Assembly (NCBI RefSeq): GCF_022808815.1
Contig: NZ_JAKZLC010000005.1
Coordinates: 186,001-250,000 of the forward strand
Source: Geothrix paludis
Lineage (GTDB): Bacteria > Acidobacteriota > Holophagae > Holophagales > Holophagaceae
Length of the DNA: 64,000 nt
Direction of reading: 5' to 3'
This document shows, one piece after another, positions 14,850 to 23,022 of this stretch. Positions within the stretch are counted from its first letter, which is position 1; every line of letters begins with the position of its first letter. The position numbers and the translations under genes were made by a program. The notes beneath the pieces were generated by a model that worked only from the letters and a program-made list of their open reading frames with translations, was not told the DNA's origin and did no database searches.

Positions 14850-17396
14850 GTGACCAGAAAGCCGAACCACGACGATTCGAGTTCGCTGCCAAGTTCTGGT
14901 TCTGCGAAGCAGGGCCAGAAACTCGTGATCGTCGAAAGCCCGTCGAAGGCGAAGACCATCACCAAGTACCTCGGCAAGGGGTACAAGGTCATGGCCTCCG
15001 TGGGCCACATCCGGGACCTCCCGCGCAAGCTGGGGGTCGACATCGAGAACGGCTTCCAGGAGGAATACGAGATCAGCCCGGCCAAGGAGAAGGTGGTCAA
15101 GGAGCTGAGGGCCGCCGCCAAGACCGCCGACGAGCTGGTGCTCGCCACCGACCCCGACCGCGAGGGGGAGGCCATTTCCTGGCACCTGCTGGAGGCCATC
15201 AAGCCGCCCAAGAGCCTGCCCGTCAGCCGCGTCCTCTTCAACGAGATCACCCCGGCGGGCATCCAGAAGGCCATGGCCGCGCCCACCTCCATTAATAAGA
15301 AGCTGGTGGACGCCCAGCGGGCCCGCCGCGTGCTGGACCGCCTCGTGGGCTACAAGGTGAGCCAGGTGCTCTGGGACAAGGTGCGCCGCGGCCTCAGCGC
15401 CGGGCGCGTCCAGAGCGTGGCCGTGCGCATCATCGTGGACCGCGAGAAGGAGATCCAGGCCTTCAACCCCGTCGAGTACTGGGTGCTGAAGGGCAAGTTC
15501 GCCGCCAAGCTGCCGCCATCCTTCTGGATGAAGCTGGTGAAGGTGGGGGGTGAGGCCCTGCAGCTCGGCAACAAGGAGGCCAAGCGCCGGGTGGCGGACG
15601 CCGCCCAGGCCAAGGACCTGAAGACGAAGCTCGAAAAGGCCGCCTACAAGGTCACCAGCCTGGAAACGAAAGAGAAGAAGCGGAACCCCGCCGCCCCCTT
15701 CACCACCGCCAAGCTCCAGCAGGAGTCGGCCCAGAAGCTCAAGATGAGCGTCAGCCGCACCATGCAGAACGCCCAGCGGCTCTATGAAGGCGTGGACTTC
15801 GGCGAAGGCCCCGTGGGCCTCATCACCTACATGCGCACCGACTCGCCCCGCATGGCCCCCGAGGCCGTGGAGGCCACCCGCGAGCTCATCGCCAAGAAAT
15901 ACGGCAAGGAATACCTGCCCGCCAAAGCCCGCGTGTACACGGGCAAGGCCGGGGCCCAGGACGCGCACGAGGCCATCCGCCCCACGGATGTCGCCCGCAC
16001 CCCCGAGAGCCTGCGCGGGCACCTGGAGCCCGACCAGTTCCGCCTCTACGCCCTCATCTGGCGGCGCACCATGGCCTCGCAGATGGAGGCCGCGCGCTTC
16101 GACGAGACGGTGGTGCAGACCGAGGCGGAAGTGGGCAAGGAGACGGCCCTCTTCGAAGCCAAGGGCGAGATCGAGCGCTTCCCCGGCTGGCTGGCGGTCT
16201 ACCGCGCCGAGAAGACGGAAACCGAGGCCGAGTCCATCGCCGACGCCACCAAGGATGGCACCCGGGATGGCGAGGAGGACGAGGACGAGGAGCAGCTTCC
16301 GGCCCTGAAGCTGGGCGAGGCCCTGAAGCTGGAGCAGCTCGACGCCGACCAGTCCTTCACCAAGCCCCCGGCGCGCTTCAACGAAGCCACGCTGGTGAAG
16401 GAGCTGGAGGAGGACGGCATCGGCCGGCCCTCCACCTACGCCAGCATCATCAGCACCATCCAGGACCGGGACTACGTGAAGAAGCACGAGGGCCGCTTCA
16501 AGCCCACGGAGCTGGGCATGGTGGTCACCGAGCTGCTCATCCAGGGCTTCCCGCGCCTGCTGGACAGCAAGTACACCTCGGGCATGGAAGGCAACCTTGA
16601 TCTCATCGAGGACGGCAAGCTCACCTTCAAGAAGGCCATGACCGACTTCTACGGCCCCTTCGAAAAGGCCCTGGCCGCCGCCGGCACGGACATGCAGAAC
16701 CTCAAGGCCGGCGTGCCCACGGGCGGGAAGTGCCCCAAGTGCGGCGACCGGAAGAAGCACCCGGGCGTGCTGCTCAAGCGCATCGGCCGCAACGGGCTCT
16801 TCGTGGGCTGCACCAACTACAGCGCCGAGAATGAAAAGGACAAGTGCGACTACACGGCGGACCTCGAGAAGATGGAGGAGCCCGAGGACGCGCCCGAGTG
16901 CCCGCTCTGCGGCACCACGCCCATGAACCTGCGCAAGGGCCAGTGGGGCCCCTTCTGGGCCTGCCCCAACTACCCCAAGTGCAAGGGCATCGTGAAGGCC
17001 GATCCCAAGGGCATCCCCGTGCCGCCGGACGAGCCCATCGGCGAGAAGTGCCCCAACTGCGGCAAGGACTTCGTCAAGCGCCACGGCCGCTACGGCGAGT
17101 TCATCTGCTGCATCGACTACCCCACCTGCAAGACCGTGAAGAAGGAGATCCTGGCCGTCCCCTGCCCCAAGTGCGGCGGCGGCCTCAGCCCCCGCAAGAC
17201 CCGCTTCGGCAAGGTCTTCTACGGCTGCGTGAACTACCCCAAGTGCGACTTCACCGCCTGGGACAAGCCCGTCCCCGTCACCTGCCCCGCCTGCAAGAAC
17301 CCCAGCATGGGCGAGAAGACCCGGAAGCCGCGGGGCAAGGATCCCATCCAGGTGCTGCTCTGCCCCAAGTGCGGGCATGAGGAGATGATGGGGTGA
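14850..17396 (+). CDS. topA: DNA topoisomerase I
   Basis: The 848-residue enzyme relaxes negative supercoils. It has a TOPRIM domain (KLVIVESPSKAKTITKYLG, then ATDPDREGEAISWHL), the catalytic tyrosine in LITYMRTDSPRM, and a C-terminal array of cysteine zinc ribbons. The ribbons begin CPKCGDRKKHPG, CPLCGTTPM, CPNCGKDFVKRHG, CPKCGGGLSP and CPACKNPSM, so five ribbon-like units, more than the three in Escherichia coli. The GTG start at 14850 has AAGGAG at 7 bases. Its last codons overlap the GTG start of an AT-rich gene, an unusual neighbour for a housekeeping gene. Confidence 0.97.
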   Translation: MTRKPNHDDSSSLPSSGSAKQGQKLVIVESPSKAKTITKYLGKGYKVMASVGHIRDLPRKLGVDIENGFQEEYEISPAKEKVVKELRAAAKTADELVLATDPDREGEAISWHLLEAIKPPKSLPVSRVLFNEITPAGIQKAMAAPTSINKKLVDAQRARRVLDRLVGYKVSQVLWDKVRRGLSAGRVQSVAVRIIVDREKEIQAFNPVEYWVLKGKFAAKLPPSFWMKLVKVGGEALQLGNKEAKRRVADAAQAKDLKTKLEKAAYKVTSLETKEKKRNPAAPFTTAKLQQESAQKLKMSVSRTMQNAQRLYEGVDFGEGPVGLITYMRTDSPRMAPEAVEATRELIAKKYGKEYLPAKARVYTGKAGAQDAHEAIRPTDVARTPESLRGHLEPDQFRLYALIWRRTMASQMEAARFDETVVQTEAEVGKETALFEAKGEIERFPGWLAVYRAEKTETEAESIADATKDGTRDGEEDEDEEQLPALKLGEALKLEQLDADQSFTKPPARFNEATLVKELEEDGIGRPSTYASIISTIQDRDYVKKHEGRFKPTELGMVVTELLIQGFPRLLDSKYTSGMEGNLDLIEDGKLTFKKAMTDFYGPFEKALAAAGTDMQNLKAGVPTGGKCPKCGDRKKHPGVLLKRIGRNGLFVGCTNYSAENEKDKCDYTADLEKMEEPEDAPECPLCGTTPMNLRKGQWGPFWACPNYPKCKGIVKADPKGIPVPPDEPIGEKCPNCGKDFVKRHGRYGEFICCIDYPTCKTVKKEILAVPCPKCGGGLSPRKTRFGKVFYGCVNYPKCDFTAWDKPVPVTCPACKNPSMGEKTRKPRGKDPIQVLLCPKCGHEEMMG

Positions 17397-17890
17397 GCAC
17401 CTATTGGCTCATTGAGAATTTCCTCAATCAACATGTTAATCCCTATGTTGCAATTATTGCAATAATTGGTTTTATTATCCAAATTAATCAATTCAGAAAA
17501 CTCAAGAAAACAGCCGAAACACACCAAAATGCTGTTAATAAAACAATTTCCTTCACCAAAGAACAATTGCTTCATGACCATCTATCTAACATCAAAAACT
17601 ATTTTGATTATCTTTTCAAATGTATCCAAAACAAAGAATTTGAAGCCGCGAGATTTGCCTGTTTGATTATTTTAGAAAAACTCATTCATTCCAAGCACTA
17701 TTACCCCACAAAATTAGAACAAGTTCAGATGTTAATTGATAAAATTAATACAATAAAAGACATGATCGATCAAAAAGTAATCAACAAAAAATATGATTTT
17801 GATTTTTCCCTAATGGCTAAAATTATTAATGAAATTCAATTAAAAATTTTAGAGCTTACCAACCCCATCTCGCGATTGGAGGAATCATGA
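17393..17890 (+). CDS. AT-rich island gene A: membrane-anchored helical protein, unknown
   Basis: This 165-residue protein is not a family I recognise. A single hydrophobic helix lies at about residues 18-33 (YVAIIAIIGFIIQI), followed by a basic, coiled, mostly helical cytoplasmic domain (QFRKLKKTAETHQNAVNK, EAARFACLIILEKLIH). It starts with GTG inside the topA stop region (GTGA overlap), using GAGGAG within the topA end as Shine-Dalgarno. Lines I counted are only about 22-27% GC, against roughly 70% in the neighbours, and codons end in A/T. This marks recent acquisition from a low-GC source. The next gene starts at an ATGA overlap, so the pair is translated together. Confidence 0.75.
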   Translation: MSTYWLIENFLNQHVNPYVAIIAIIGFIIQINQFRKLKKTAETHQNAVNKTISFTKEQLLHDHLSNIKNYFDYLFKCIQNKEFEAARFACLIILEKLIHSKHYYPTKLEQVQMLIDKINTIKDMIDQKVINKKYDFDFSLMAKIINEIQLKILELTNPISRLEES

Positions 17891-18228
17891 TTAATGGCGA
17901 ACTATTAGCCCTAATACCTGCCTTAGCCGAAAATACAAAAAATGGTCAGATTACATGGAAATTAGCAAACAATAGGACCGCATTTATTTCAAATTTTGGA
18001 GAATACTCCGTTGTTGTAGATTATCAAGATAATGCAGGACCAATTTCTCCAATAGCATTCGGACTATTGAACAATAAACTTGAATTTATCGAGAAAATTG
18101 AAATAAATTCATTAACAAACCCCAAAGAGTTCAGATTAATTCTTAATTTGTATCAACAAGCAAAAAACTCAGCCACAGACATAGGCAAAGCAATTCTATC
18201 CATCAAATCCAAATTAAAGCTTGAATAA
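17887..18228 (+). CDS. AT-rich island gene B: small soluble protein, unknown
   Basis: This 113-residue protein reads MINGELLALIPALAENTKNG, then QITWKLANNRTAFISNFGEY and SVVVDYQDN. A helical first 20 residues, a beta-rich middle and a helical end (NLYQQAKNSATDIGKAIL) are apparent. It has no signal peptide or membrane helix. The style (helix, then ..NGxIxWK.., then a strand-rich stretch) is one I associate with small uncharacterised proteins of low-GC accessory regions, but I cannot name a family. It is co-translated with gene A (ATGA overlap) and shares its AT-rich composition. GGAGG precedes the start. A two-component accessory or defence role is speculative. Confidence 0.72.
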   Translation: MINGELLALIPALAENTKNGQITWKLANNRTAFISNFGEYSVVVDYQDNAGPISPIAFGLLNNKLEFIEKIEINSLTNPKEFRLILNLYQQAKNSATDIGKAILSIKSKLKLE

Positions 18229-18362
18229 TCAATCAGTGAGGAATGGTGAACAAACAGACCCTTCCTACTGTTACTCATAGATCCCCTTAGCGTTCCCATC
18301 CGTGGTTACCCCAGGCGAATCCAGTTCTTCGGCTGGTTGCTCGCTTCCTGGGATACTGGTCC

Positions 18363-18557
18363 ATGCTCCAAGTCACCCCCTCTTTCCTCGCCCACTTGCG
18401 CAATGCCCGGCCCCGCACGGTGCGGGTGCTGTAGGCGCTGGCGCCCGAGGATCTGGAGTGGGCGCCGGCGCCGGGGGCCTTCAACTTTGGCGACCTGTTC
18501 CGCCACTTGGCGGGGCTGGAGCGCTTCATGTACACAGAGAACGTACAGGGCCTTTGA
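18363..18557 (+). pseudogene. truncated DinB-family paralog (N-terminal fragment with internal stop)
   Basis: Translating from the ATG at 18363 gives MLQVTPSFLAHLRNARPRTV, then RVL, a TAG stop, and then ALAPEDLEWAPAPGAFNFGD and LFRHLAGLERFMYTENVQG before TGA. This matches the intact DinB gene at 18807 almost residue for residue. The TAG replaces GAG (Glu) of the intact copy. Similarity ends at ENVQG, after which the palindromic repeat begins, so the copy lost its C-terminal two-thirds. It is a dead duplicate. Confidence 0.88.
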
Positions 18558-18582
18558 TTCCAACTCTTAGGGTATGAAAAGC

Positions 18583-18699
18583 GGAACACCGATGAGCACC
18601 GATAAATGCTGATAAACACCGATAAAGACAAAGCATGGCTTCAGGTCGCTCTGCTTTATCGGTGTTCAACATTCAGTTCTCGGTGTTCATCGGTGTTCT
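18583..18699. repeat. palindromic element with ACACCGATAA words
   Basis: The left half carries repeated words (GAACACCGATGAGC, ACCGATAAATGC, TGATAAACACCGATAAAG). The right half carries their reverse complements (CTTTATCGGTGTTC, TCGGTGTTCATCGGTGTTC). The central spacer is about 20 bases. It sits directly after the truncated DinB copy. Confidence 0.8.
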
Positions 18700-18706
18700 T
18701 CTTTTA

Positions 18707-18783
18707 CCAGTGATGCACGGTGATGAACAGTGATGGGCACCACCCTTCTTTTCATCACCGTCTATCGCTGTTCATCACCGGTT
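18707..18783. repeat. palindromic element with GGTGATGAACAGTGATG words
   Basis: Left words ACCAGTGATGCACGGTGATG and AACAGTGATGGG face right words TTCATCACCGTC and GCTGTTCATCACCGG. It adjoins the ACACCGATAA element and ends about 20 bp before the intact DinB start, so it probably lies in that gene's leader. Confidence 0.75.
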
Positions 18784-18806
18784 TCTCTGTCTTGAGATAA
18801 TCCTCC

Positions 18807-19346
18807 ATGCTCCCGGACACGCCCTCCTTCCTCGCCTACTGGCGCAACGCCCGGTCCCGCACGGTTCGGGTGCTGGAGGCGCTGACGCCGGAGGACCTGG
18901 AATGGGCGCCCGTGCCGGGGGCCTTCACCTTCGGCGACCTGTTCCGCCACCTGGCGGGACTGGAGCGCTTCATGTATGCGGAGAACGTGCAGGGCCGCCC
19001 CAGCGCCTACCCGGGCCACGACTCTGATCTGGCCGCAGGGCTCGACGGCGTGCGCGCCTACGTGGACCGCTGCCACGCCGAGTCCCTGGCCATCTTCGGC
19101 ACCCTCACGGACGCGGACCTGCTGGCCCCCTGCGTGAACCCGGCCGGGGCTTCTATGGCCACATGGAAATGGCTCCGCGCCATGGCCGAGCACGAGGCCC
19201 ACCACCGCGGCCAGCTCTACCTCATGGCCAGCCTCCGCGGCCGCCCCGTCGCCCCCCTCTTCGGCCTCACCGAAGAACAGCTCGCCGCCGCATCCACGTC
19301 CGGGGAAGGCAAGAACAGAACACCGATAAAGACTGATAAACACTGA
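18807..19346 (+). CDS. DinB-family putative metal-dependent protein
   Basis: This 179-residue protein has the DinB four-helix signature: LFRHLAGLERFMYAENVQG in the first half and EHEAHHRGQLYLMASLRGRP near residue 140. The three histidines at the two sites are the expected metal ligands. Family members include bacillithiol/mycothiol-type thiol transferases and many uncharacterised proteins; the substrate here is unknown. The last 13 or so residues (GEGKNRTPIKTDKH) are encoded by the start of the next palindromic repeat, so the native C-terminus has been replaced by repeat-derived sequence. A pseudogene copy lies just upstream. Confidence 0.85.
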   Translation: MLPDTPSFLAYWRNARSRTVRVLEALTPEDLEWAPVPGAFTFGDLFRHLAGLERFMYAENVQGRPSAYPGHDSDLAAGLDGVRAYVDRCHAESLAIFGTLTDADLLAPCVNPAGASMATWKWLRAMAEHEAHHRGQLYLMASLRGRPVAPLFGLTEEQLAAASTSGEGKNRTPIKTDKH

Positions 19347-19438
19347 TCAAGACAAAAAACTGAATGAACCGGTGATGGACAGTGATGAACGGTGATCAGA
19401 CCCATTCCATCACTGTTCATCACCGTTCATCACTGGTT
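19309..19438. repeat. palindromic element overlapping the DinB 3' end
   Basis: ACACCGATAAAGACTGATAA words begin inside the DinB coding end. A 30-base arm at 19367-19396 (AACCGGTGATGGACAGTGAT and on) pairs with 19409-19438 (ending TTCATCACTGGTT) with about four mismatches. The same GTGATGAACAG word is used in the elements at 18707 and 19466. Confidence 0.8.
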
Positions 19439-19465
19439 CCCTTGCCTTTCTAGCCCGGCCACACC

Positions 19466-19568
19466 CGGGGAAGGCAAGAACAGAACACCGATAAAAGCTG
19501 AATGAACCGGTGATGAACAGTGATGGACGGTGATGAAAGAAGTCCTATCACCGTTCATCACTGGTTTC
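19466..19568. repeat. second copy of the GTGATGAACAG palindromic element
   Basis: The stretch CCGGGGAAGGCAAGAACAG at about 19466-19484, continuing into ACACCGATAAA, duplicates 19302 onward. It is followed by a left arm GAACCGGTGATGAACAGTG (from 19505) and a right arm TATCACCGTTCATCACTGG (from 19547). The element has been copied together with a few tens of bases of the DinB 3' end. Confidence 0.78.
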
Positions 19569-19604
19569 CATGCTTTCCAGCCCTGGATCCGTGTTCCTCC
19601 GCAG

Positions 19605-20132
19605 CTACACGATGGCCATGAGCAGCCGCTGGAGCTGGTCCAGGTGCAGGAGGTCGTGGCCCGCGAGCATGGGCAGGAGCTGGCCCAGGGACTCGGGGCC
19701 GCGCTCGCTGTGCCGGCCGGCGCGCGCGAGCTCCTGCGGTGTCAGGCTCCGCCAGAGGCGCAGGTTGTGGGGGCGCAAGGCACGGAACGTCTCGACGAGC
19801 TCCCGGGGATCGCGCTCGTTGTAGCGCTGCCCCACCACCCACTGATCCTGGTCCATGACCTGCATGGGCGGGTTCTCCTCGCAAAGGATGAGCCGGGTGC
19901 GGTAGCCGTAGACCCACTCGCAGTCGCAGAGGTGGCCGATGACCTCGCAGGGCGTCCACTTCCCGGCGATGGGCCGGGTCTGCAGCCGCTTCCCGGCGTG
20001 GTCCCGCACCAGGCCGGCCAGCACATCGCCCGTCGAGCCGAGCACCTCCAGCGGATCCCGGTCCCCCAGGAAGCCCAGGATTCTCGCCCGGTAGGCGGCT
20101 GTGGCGTCCTGCGGTTCCGGGGTGGTCGCCAT
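19605..20132 (-). CDS. DinB-family protein (DinB_2 type)
   Basis: This 175-residue protein has GKWTPCEVIGHLCDCEWVYG and, near the C-terminus, MLAGHDLLHLDQLQRLLMAIV. These two histidine regions bind the metal in DinB-fold proteins. ATG 20132 is preceded by GGAGG. It is convergent with the other DinB gene and lies amid the same repeats. Function is unknown; it may be a thiol transferase or detoxification enzyme by family analogy. Confidence 0.83.
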   Translation of the reverse strand: MATTPEPQDATAAYRARILGFLGDRDPLEVLGSTGDVLAGLVRDHAGKRLQTRPIAGKWTPCEVIGHLCDCEWVYGYRTRLILCEENPPMQVMDQDQWVVGQRYNERDPRELVETFRALRPHNLRLWRSLTPQELARAGRHSERGPESLGQLLPMLAGHDLLHLDQLQRLLMAIV

Positions 20133-20203
20133 GGGGTCCTCCGTGGGGGTGGGGAGAGAGCCTACCCAGGAACGGGGACTCGCGAAAGGGGCCCCGCCTG
20201 CGA

Positions 20204-20311
20204 CGCCTGCCCCTCGTCGGCCTCACCGAAGAACGGCTCACCGCCCACGTCCAAGCCGAAAGGCTGAATCAGCCGCCGATTGAAAAGACCTTTAGCCACC
20301 GATTTCGCTGA
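20204..20311 (+). pseudogene. C-terminal remnant of a DinB gene running into a repeat
   Basis: The frame reads RLPLVGLTEERLTAHVQAER and ends at a TGA inside the following repeat. It mirrors the C-terminus of the intact DinB gene at 18807 (APLFGLTEEQLAA). The DNA TCGGCCTCACCGAAGAAC is identical in both. There is no start, so it is a remnant. With the N-terminal fragment at 18363 it may be what is left of one or two further DinB copies. Confidence 0.75.
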
Positions 20312-20501
20312 TTTCAGTGATTCCCCGCGACCAAGCAGCGTGGGCGGAGCCGGGGGGGGGGGGGGGGGGGCCCGGGGGGGGGGGGGGGCCCCCCCCCCCC
20401 CCCCCCCCCGACTCCCTTCCGGCCACGCCGGAAGCCGTCTCCGGCGGGCCCATGCGGAAAATTCGCGGCGCGAAATCAGCGTCATCGGCGAAATCGGTGG
20501 C
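20295..20501. repeat. palindromic element with CACCGATTTCGC words around a G/C homopolymer core
   Basis: The left arm GCCACCGATTTCGCTGATTT (20295 on) pairs with the right block 20464-20501, whose reverse complement reads GCCACCGATTTCGCCGATG then CGCTGATTTCGCG. The interior contains runs of 19 G (20352-20370), 3 C, 15 G (20374-20388) and 21 C (20389-20409). The runs can pair with each other or form G-quadruplexes. They may also be an assembly or sequencing artefact. Confidence 0.7.
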
Positions 20502-20653
20502 GAAAAAGGCCCTTGTAGATGCAGTTACAACGGGGTTCCGATCCGAGGCGGATGGCGATGACTTCATCCTCAATTCACCCCAAGTCAGCAGTTAGTCTGG
20601 CAGGTTACAGCTTGTTTACAGAAGCCCGTCGTTGCTGAATACAACTATTAAAA
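20312..20653. other. rest of the 595-bp gap between DinB and lipoprotein genes
   Basis: Apart from the palindromic element and the homopolymer core I see no gene. Glycine/proline-rich open frames here are translations of the G/C runs and are not credible. Positions 20510-20653 become AT-richer towards the promoter of the lipoprotein gene. Confidence 0.6.
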
Positions 20654-20700
20654 AATGATCATTCATCGTCTTGACATACGCCAATGGATCTAGGAAGAAT
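20654..20700 (+). promoter_or_regulatory. promoter of the lipoprotein/collagen-like gene pair
   Basis: TTGACA at 20671-20676 is a consensus -35 box. With an 18-base spacer, AAGAAT at 20695-20700 matches four of six -10 positions. A perfect palindrome AATGATCATT (20654-20663) lies just upstream and could bind a regulator. The local AT-richness is typical of a promoter. Confidence 0.55.
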
Positions 20701-20727
20701 AAGACCTTCCACTGCTGAAAGATTTCT

Positions 20728-21318
20728 ATGCGCATACGCCATCGACTCGCGGGCGCCGGTCTGGTTGCCGGTCTGCTCCTCCCCCTCCTGGCCTGCTTCG
20801 GCAACGGCCGACCGGCCGCCACGGCCGGCGGGGCCTTCCTGGCGCAGGTGAGCCCGGGGAGCCTGAGCATCCCCGCCGGCGGCGGCGGCTACGTCTCGGT
20901 GACCACGGCCCGCGCCCTGCCCCACTTCCCCAACCTCCAGGGCCCCCTGACGCTCAGCCTGGACCAGGCCCCCGCCGGCGTGACCGGCAGCGGGACCATC
21001 CCGGCGGACCGGGCCACGGGGACCTTGTCGCTCTGGGTGGACGCGTCCGTGTCGCCCCAGGCGCTCCAGGGCCTCCGGGTGAAGGTCACCGCGCCGGGCC
21101 TGGCCACCGTGGCCACCTTCGACCTGACCGTGACCGCGCCCCTGCCCCCGGGCCAGCTCCGCGCCGACCTGGTGCAGGCCAGCGGCCAGGCCCAGCAGGG
21201 CGGCACCTACGCGAACACGCCGGTGGTCCAGGAGCCCGTGGCCGCCCGGCCCGCCTCGGACGCCGCCCAGGTCCAGACCCTGCGCCACGGGTTCCACCCC
21301 GCCGCGCCCGCCAACTGA
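20728..21318 (+). CDS. predicted lipoprotein, function unknown
   Basis: This 196-residue protein has a lipoprotein signal peptide with lipobox LLAC (cysteine 23), so it should be lipid-anchored. The mature part is Ala/Gly/Pro/Thr-rich and probably beta-sandwich in nature: LSIPAGGGGYVSVTTARAL, LTLSLDQAPAGVTGSGTIP, GLATVATFDLTVTAP. This alternating style resembles Ig-like or invasin-type folds, but no catalytic motif is visible. It lies 30 bp upstream of the collagen-like gene on the same strand, so the two may be co-expressed surface proteins. Confidence 0.7.
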   Translation: MRIRHRLAGAGLVAGLLLPLLACFGNGRPAATAGGAFLAQVSPGSLSIPAGGGGYVSVTTARALPHFPNLQGPLTLSLDQAPAGVTGSGTIPADRATGTLSLWVDASVSPQALQGLRVKVTAPGLATVATFDLTVTAPLPPGQLRADLVQASGQAQQGGTYANTPVVQEPVAARPASDAAQVQTLRHGFHPAAPAN

Positions 21319-21348
21319 TCCCTTCCACCCCCTTCCCTGCGAGCCGCC

Positions 21349-23022
21349 ATGCCCTTCCGCCCCTTCCTTCTCACCCTGGCGCTGACCGTCGGCCTGGCCC
21401 CCAGCCTGATTCCGGGCCTCCACGGCCAGGGGACGCCCGCCCCCACCGTCGCGGCCCCGGCCCCCCAGGTGGCCTACCAGGGCCGTCTGACGGAAGCCGG
21501 CCTGGCCGTCACCGGCACCCGCAGCTTCACCTTCGCCATCCTCGACGCCCAGGGGACGGAGCTGTGGACCTCGGGCCCGCAGGACGTTTCCGTGAACAAC
21601 GGCCTCTACGCCGCGGTGCTGGGCGGCACGGGCCAGCCCACCATCCCCGCCGCCCTGCTGGGCACGCCGAACCTCAAGCTGCGCGTGGCCATCAACGGCG
21701 TGGCGCTCACCCCGGACACGGACCTGGTCCCCGCCCTCCAGGCGCGCAGCGCCTTCGAGTTCTCCGGCCCCCTGGCCGGCGATGTCACCGGCACCCAGAA
21801 CGCCACGGTGGTGCTGCGCCTTAACGGCATCCCCCTCGACGCCGCGGCCCCCGCCGCGGGCCAGGGCCTGGTGTTCAATGGCACGGCCTGGACACCCGGC
21901 ACCGTGGCGGGCGTGCCTGGCCCCGCGGGACCCGCCGGCCCGGTGGGTCCCGCGGGCCTCACCGGTCCGCAGGGCCTGCCCGGCATCCAGGGCGCCACCG
22001 GCCCCGCAGGTGCCATGGGCCCCATGGGCCCCGCCGGCGCCACCGGAGCCACGGGCGCGGCCGGTCCCACCGGACCCATGGGCCCCCAGGGCCTTCAGGG
22101 CTTCCAGGGACTCACCGGCCCCGCAGGCCCGACGGGACCCATGGGTCCGTTCGGCCCCGCCGGACCGCAGGGCGCCACCGGCCCCCAGGGCCCCATCGGG
22201 CCCCCCGTCTCCTTCAAGAACGCCTGGAGCGGCAGCACCGTCTACGCCATCGGCGACACCGTGGCGGAAAACGGGTCGAGCTACATCGCCCTCACGGCCA
22301 ACCTCAATGTGGATCCCGCCCTCGACGTGGCCGGGTCCGGCACCACCTGGGCGCTGCTGGCAGCCCGGGGCGCGGTGGGCCCCGCGGGCCCGCAGGGTGC
22401 GACCGGCGCCACCGGTGCCACCGGCCCTCAAGGCCTCCAGGGACCGCAGGGACTCACGGGCCCCGCCGGGGCCACCGGTGCAACTGGCGCCACAGGCGCG
22501 ACCGGCGCCACCGGGCCGATGGGCCTCCAGGGTCCCATGGGACCGATGGGGCCGACGGGCGCCCAGGGTCCCACCGGCCCCGCGGGCACGGTCACCGTTG
22601 GCACCACCACCACCGGCGCGCCCGGGGCCGCCGCTTCGGTGACCAACTCGGGCACCTCCACCGCGGCGATCCTGAACTTCACGATCCCCCAGCCCCCGCT
22701 CATCTCGACCATCCCCCTCGGCGCCCAGCAGATCGGCACGGTCAAGGCGGTGGGACTCAACTACATCATCGCGCTGGTGGGGATCTTCCCGCCCAACTCC
22801 GGCAGCGGCAGCACCAGCTACTCGGAGCAGATCATCGGGGAAGTCCGGCTCTTCGCCGGCAACTTCGCGCCGGACGGATGGGCCTTCTGCAATGGACAGA
22901 TCCTGTCCATCGCCCAGAACACCGCCCTGTTCTCCATCCTGGGCACCACCTACGGGGGTAACGGGTCCACCACCTTCGCCCTGCCCGACCTGAGGGCCGC
23001 CGTGCCCATGGGCCCCAAGTAG
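21349..23022 (+). CDS. secreted collagen-like repeat protein with tail-collar-like C-terminus
   Basis: This 557-residue protein has a signal peptide ([20 protein letters not shown]), a beta-rich N-domain (about 40-160), a first collagen-like G-X-Y block (about 188-286), a short non-collagen insert with W..G..Y..GD.V...G..Y (about 287-340, like carbohydrate-binding modules), a second G-X-Y block (about 341-413, rich in GAT triplets), a linker, and a C-terminal phage tail-collar-like segment ([20 protein letters not shown] to [15 protein letters not shown]). The collar is cut short compared with phage tail fibres. Trimeric surface stalks used for adhesion are the likely role. The partner lipoprotein upstream may help anchor it. 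Confidence 0.85.
   Translation: MPFRPFLLTLALTVGLAPSLIPGLHGQGTPAPTVAAPAPQVAYQGRLTEAGLAVTGTRSFTFAILDAQGTELWTSGPQDVSVNNGLYAAVLGGTGQPTIPAALLGTPNLKLRVAINGVALTPDTDLVPALQARSAFEFSGPLAGDVTGTQNATVVLRLNGIPLDAAAPAAGQGLVFNGTAWTPGTVAGVPGPAGPAGPVGPAGLTGPQGLPGIQGATGPAGAMGPMGPAGATGATGAAGPTGPMGPQGLQGFQGLTGPAGPTGPMGPFGPAGPQGATGPQGPIGPPVSFKNAWSGSTVYAIGDTVAENGSSYIALTANLNVDPALDVAGSGTTWALLAARGAVGPAGPQGATGATGATGPQGLQGPQGLTGPAGATGATGATGATGATGPMGLQGPMGPMGPTGAQGPTGPAGTVTVGTTTTGAPGAAASVTNSGTSTAAILNFTIPQPPLISTIPLGAQQIGTVKAVGLNYIIALVGIFPPNSGSGSTSYSEQIIGEVRLFAGNFAPDGWAFCNGQILSIAQNTALFSILGTTYGGNGSTTFALPDLRAAVPMGPK

Noticed and set aside
14532-17378. Long minus-strand open frame (about 948 codons) opposite topA
   Set aside because: It is a shadow of the high-GC topA gene: low-complexity Leu/Gly/Val/His-rich translation with no family motif, and topA on the other strand is unambiguous.
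17393-18228. Prophage or integrative element for the AT-rich island
   Set aside because: No integrase, transposase, tRNA target or direct repeats at the borders; only two small genes are present.
18583-19568. CRISPR array suggested by the repeated words
   Set aside because: The words are 8-12 bases, degenerate and arranged as inverted arms, with no regular spacers and no cas genes.
20317-20595. Gly/Pro-rich small protein genes across the G/C homopolymers
   Set aside because: They are translations of the homopolymer runs in several frames and strands, without ribosome sites or family.
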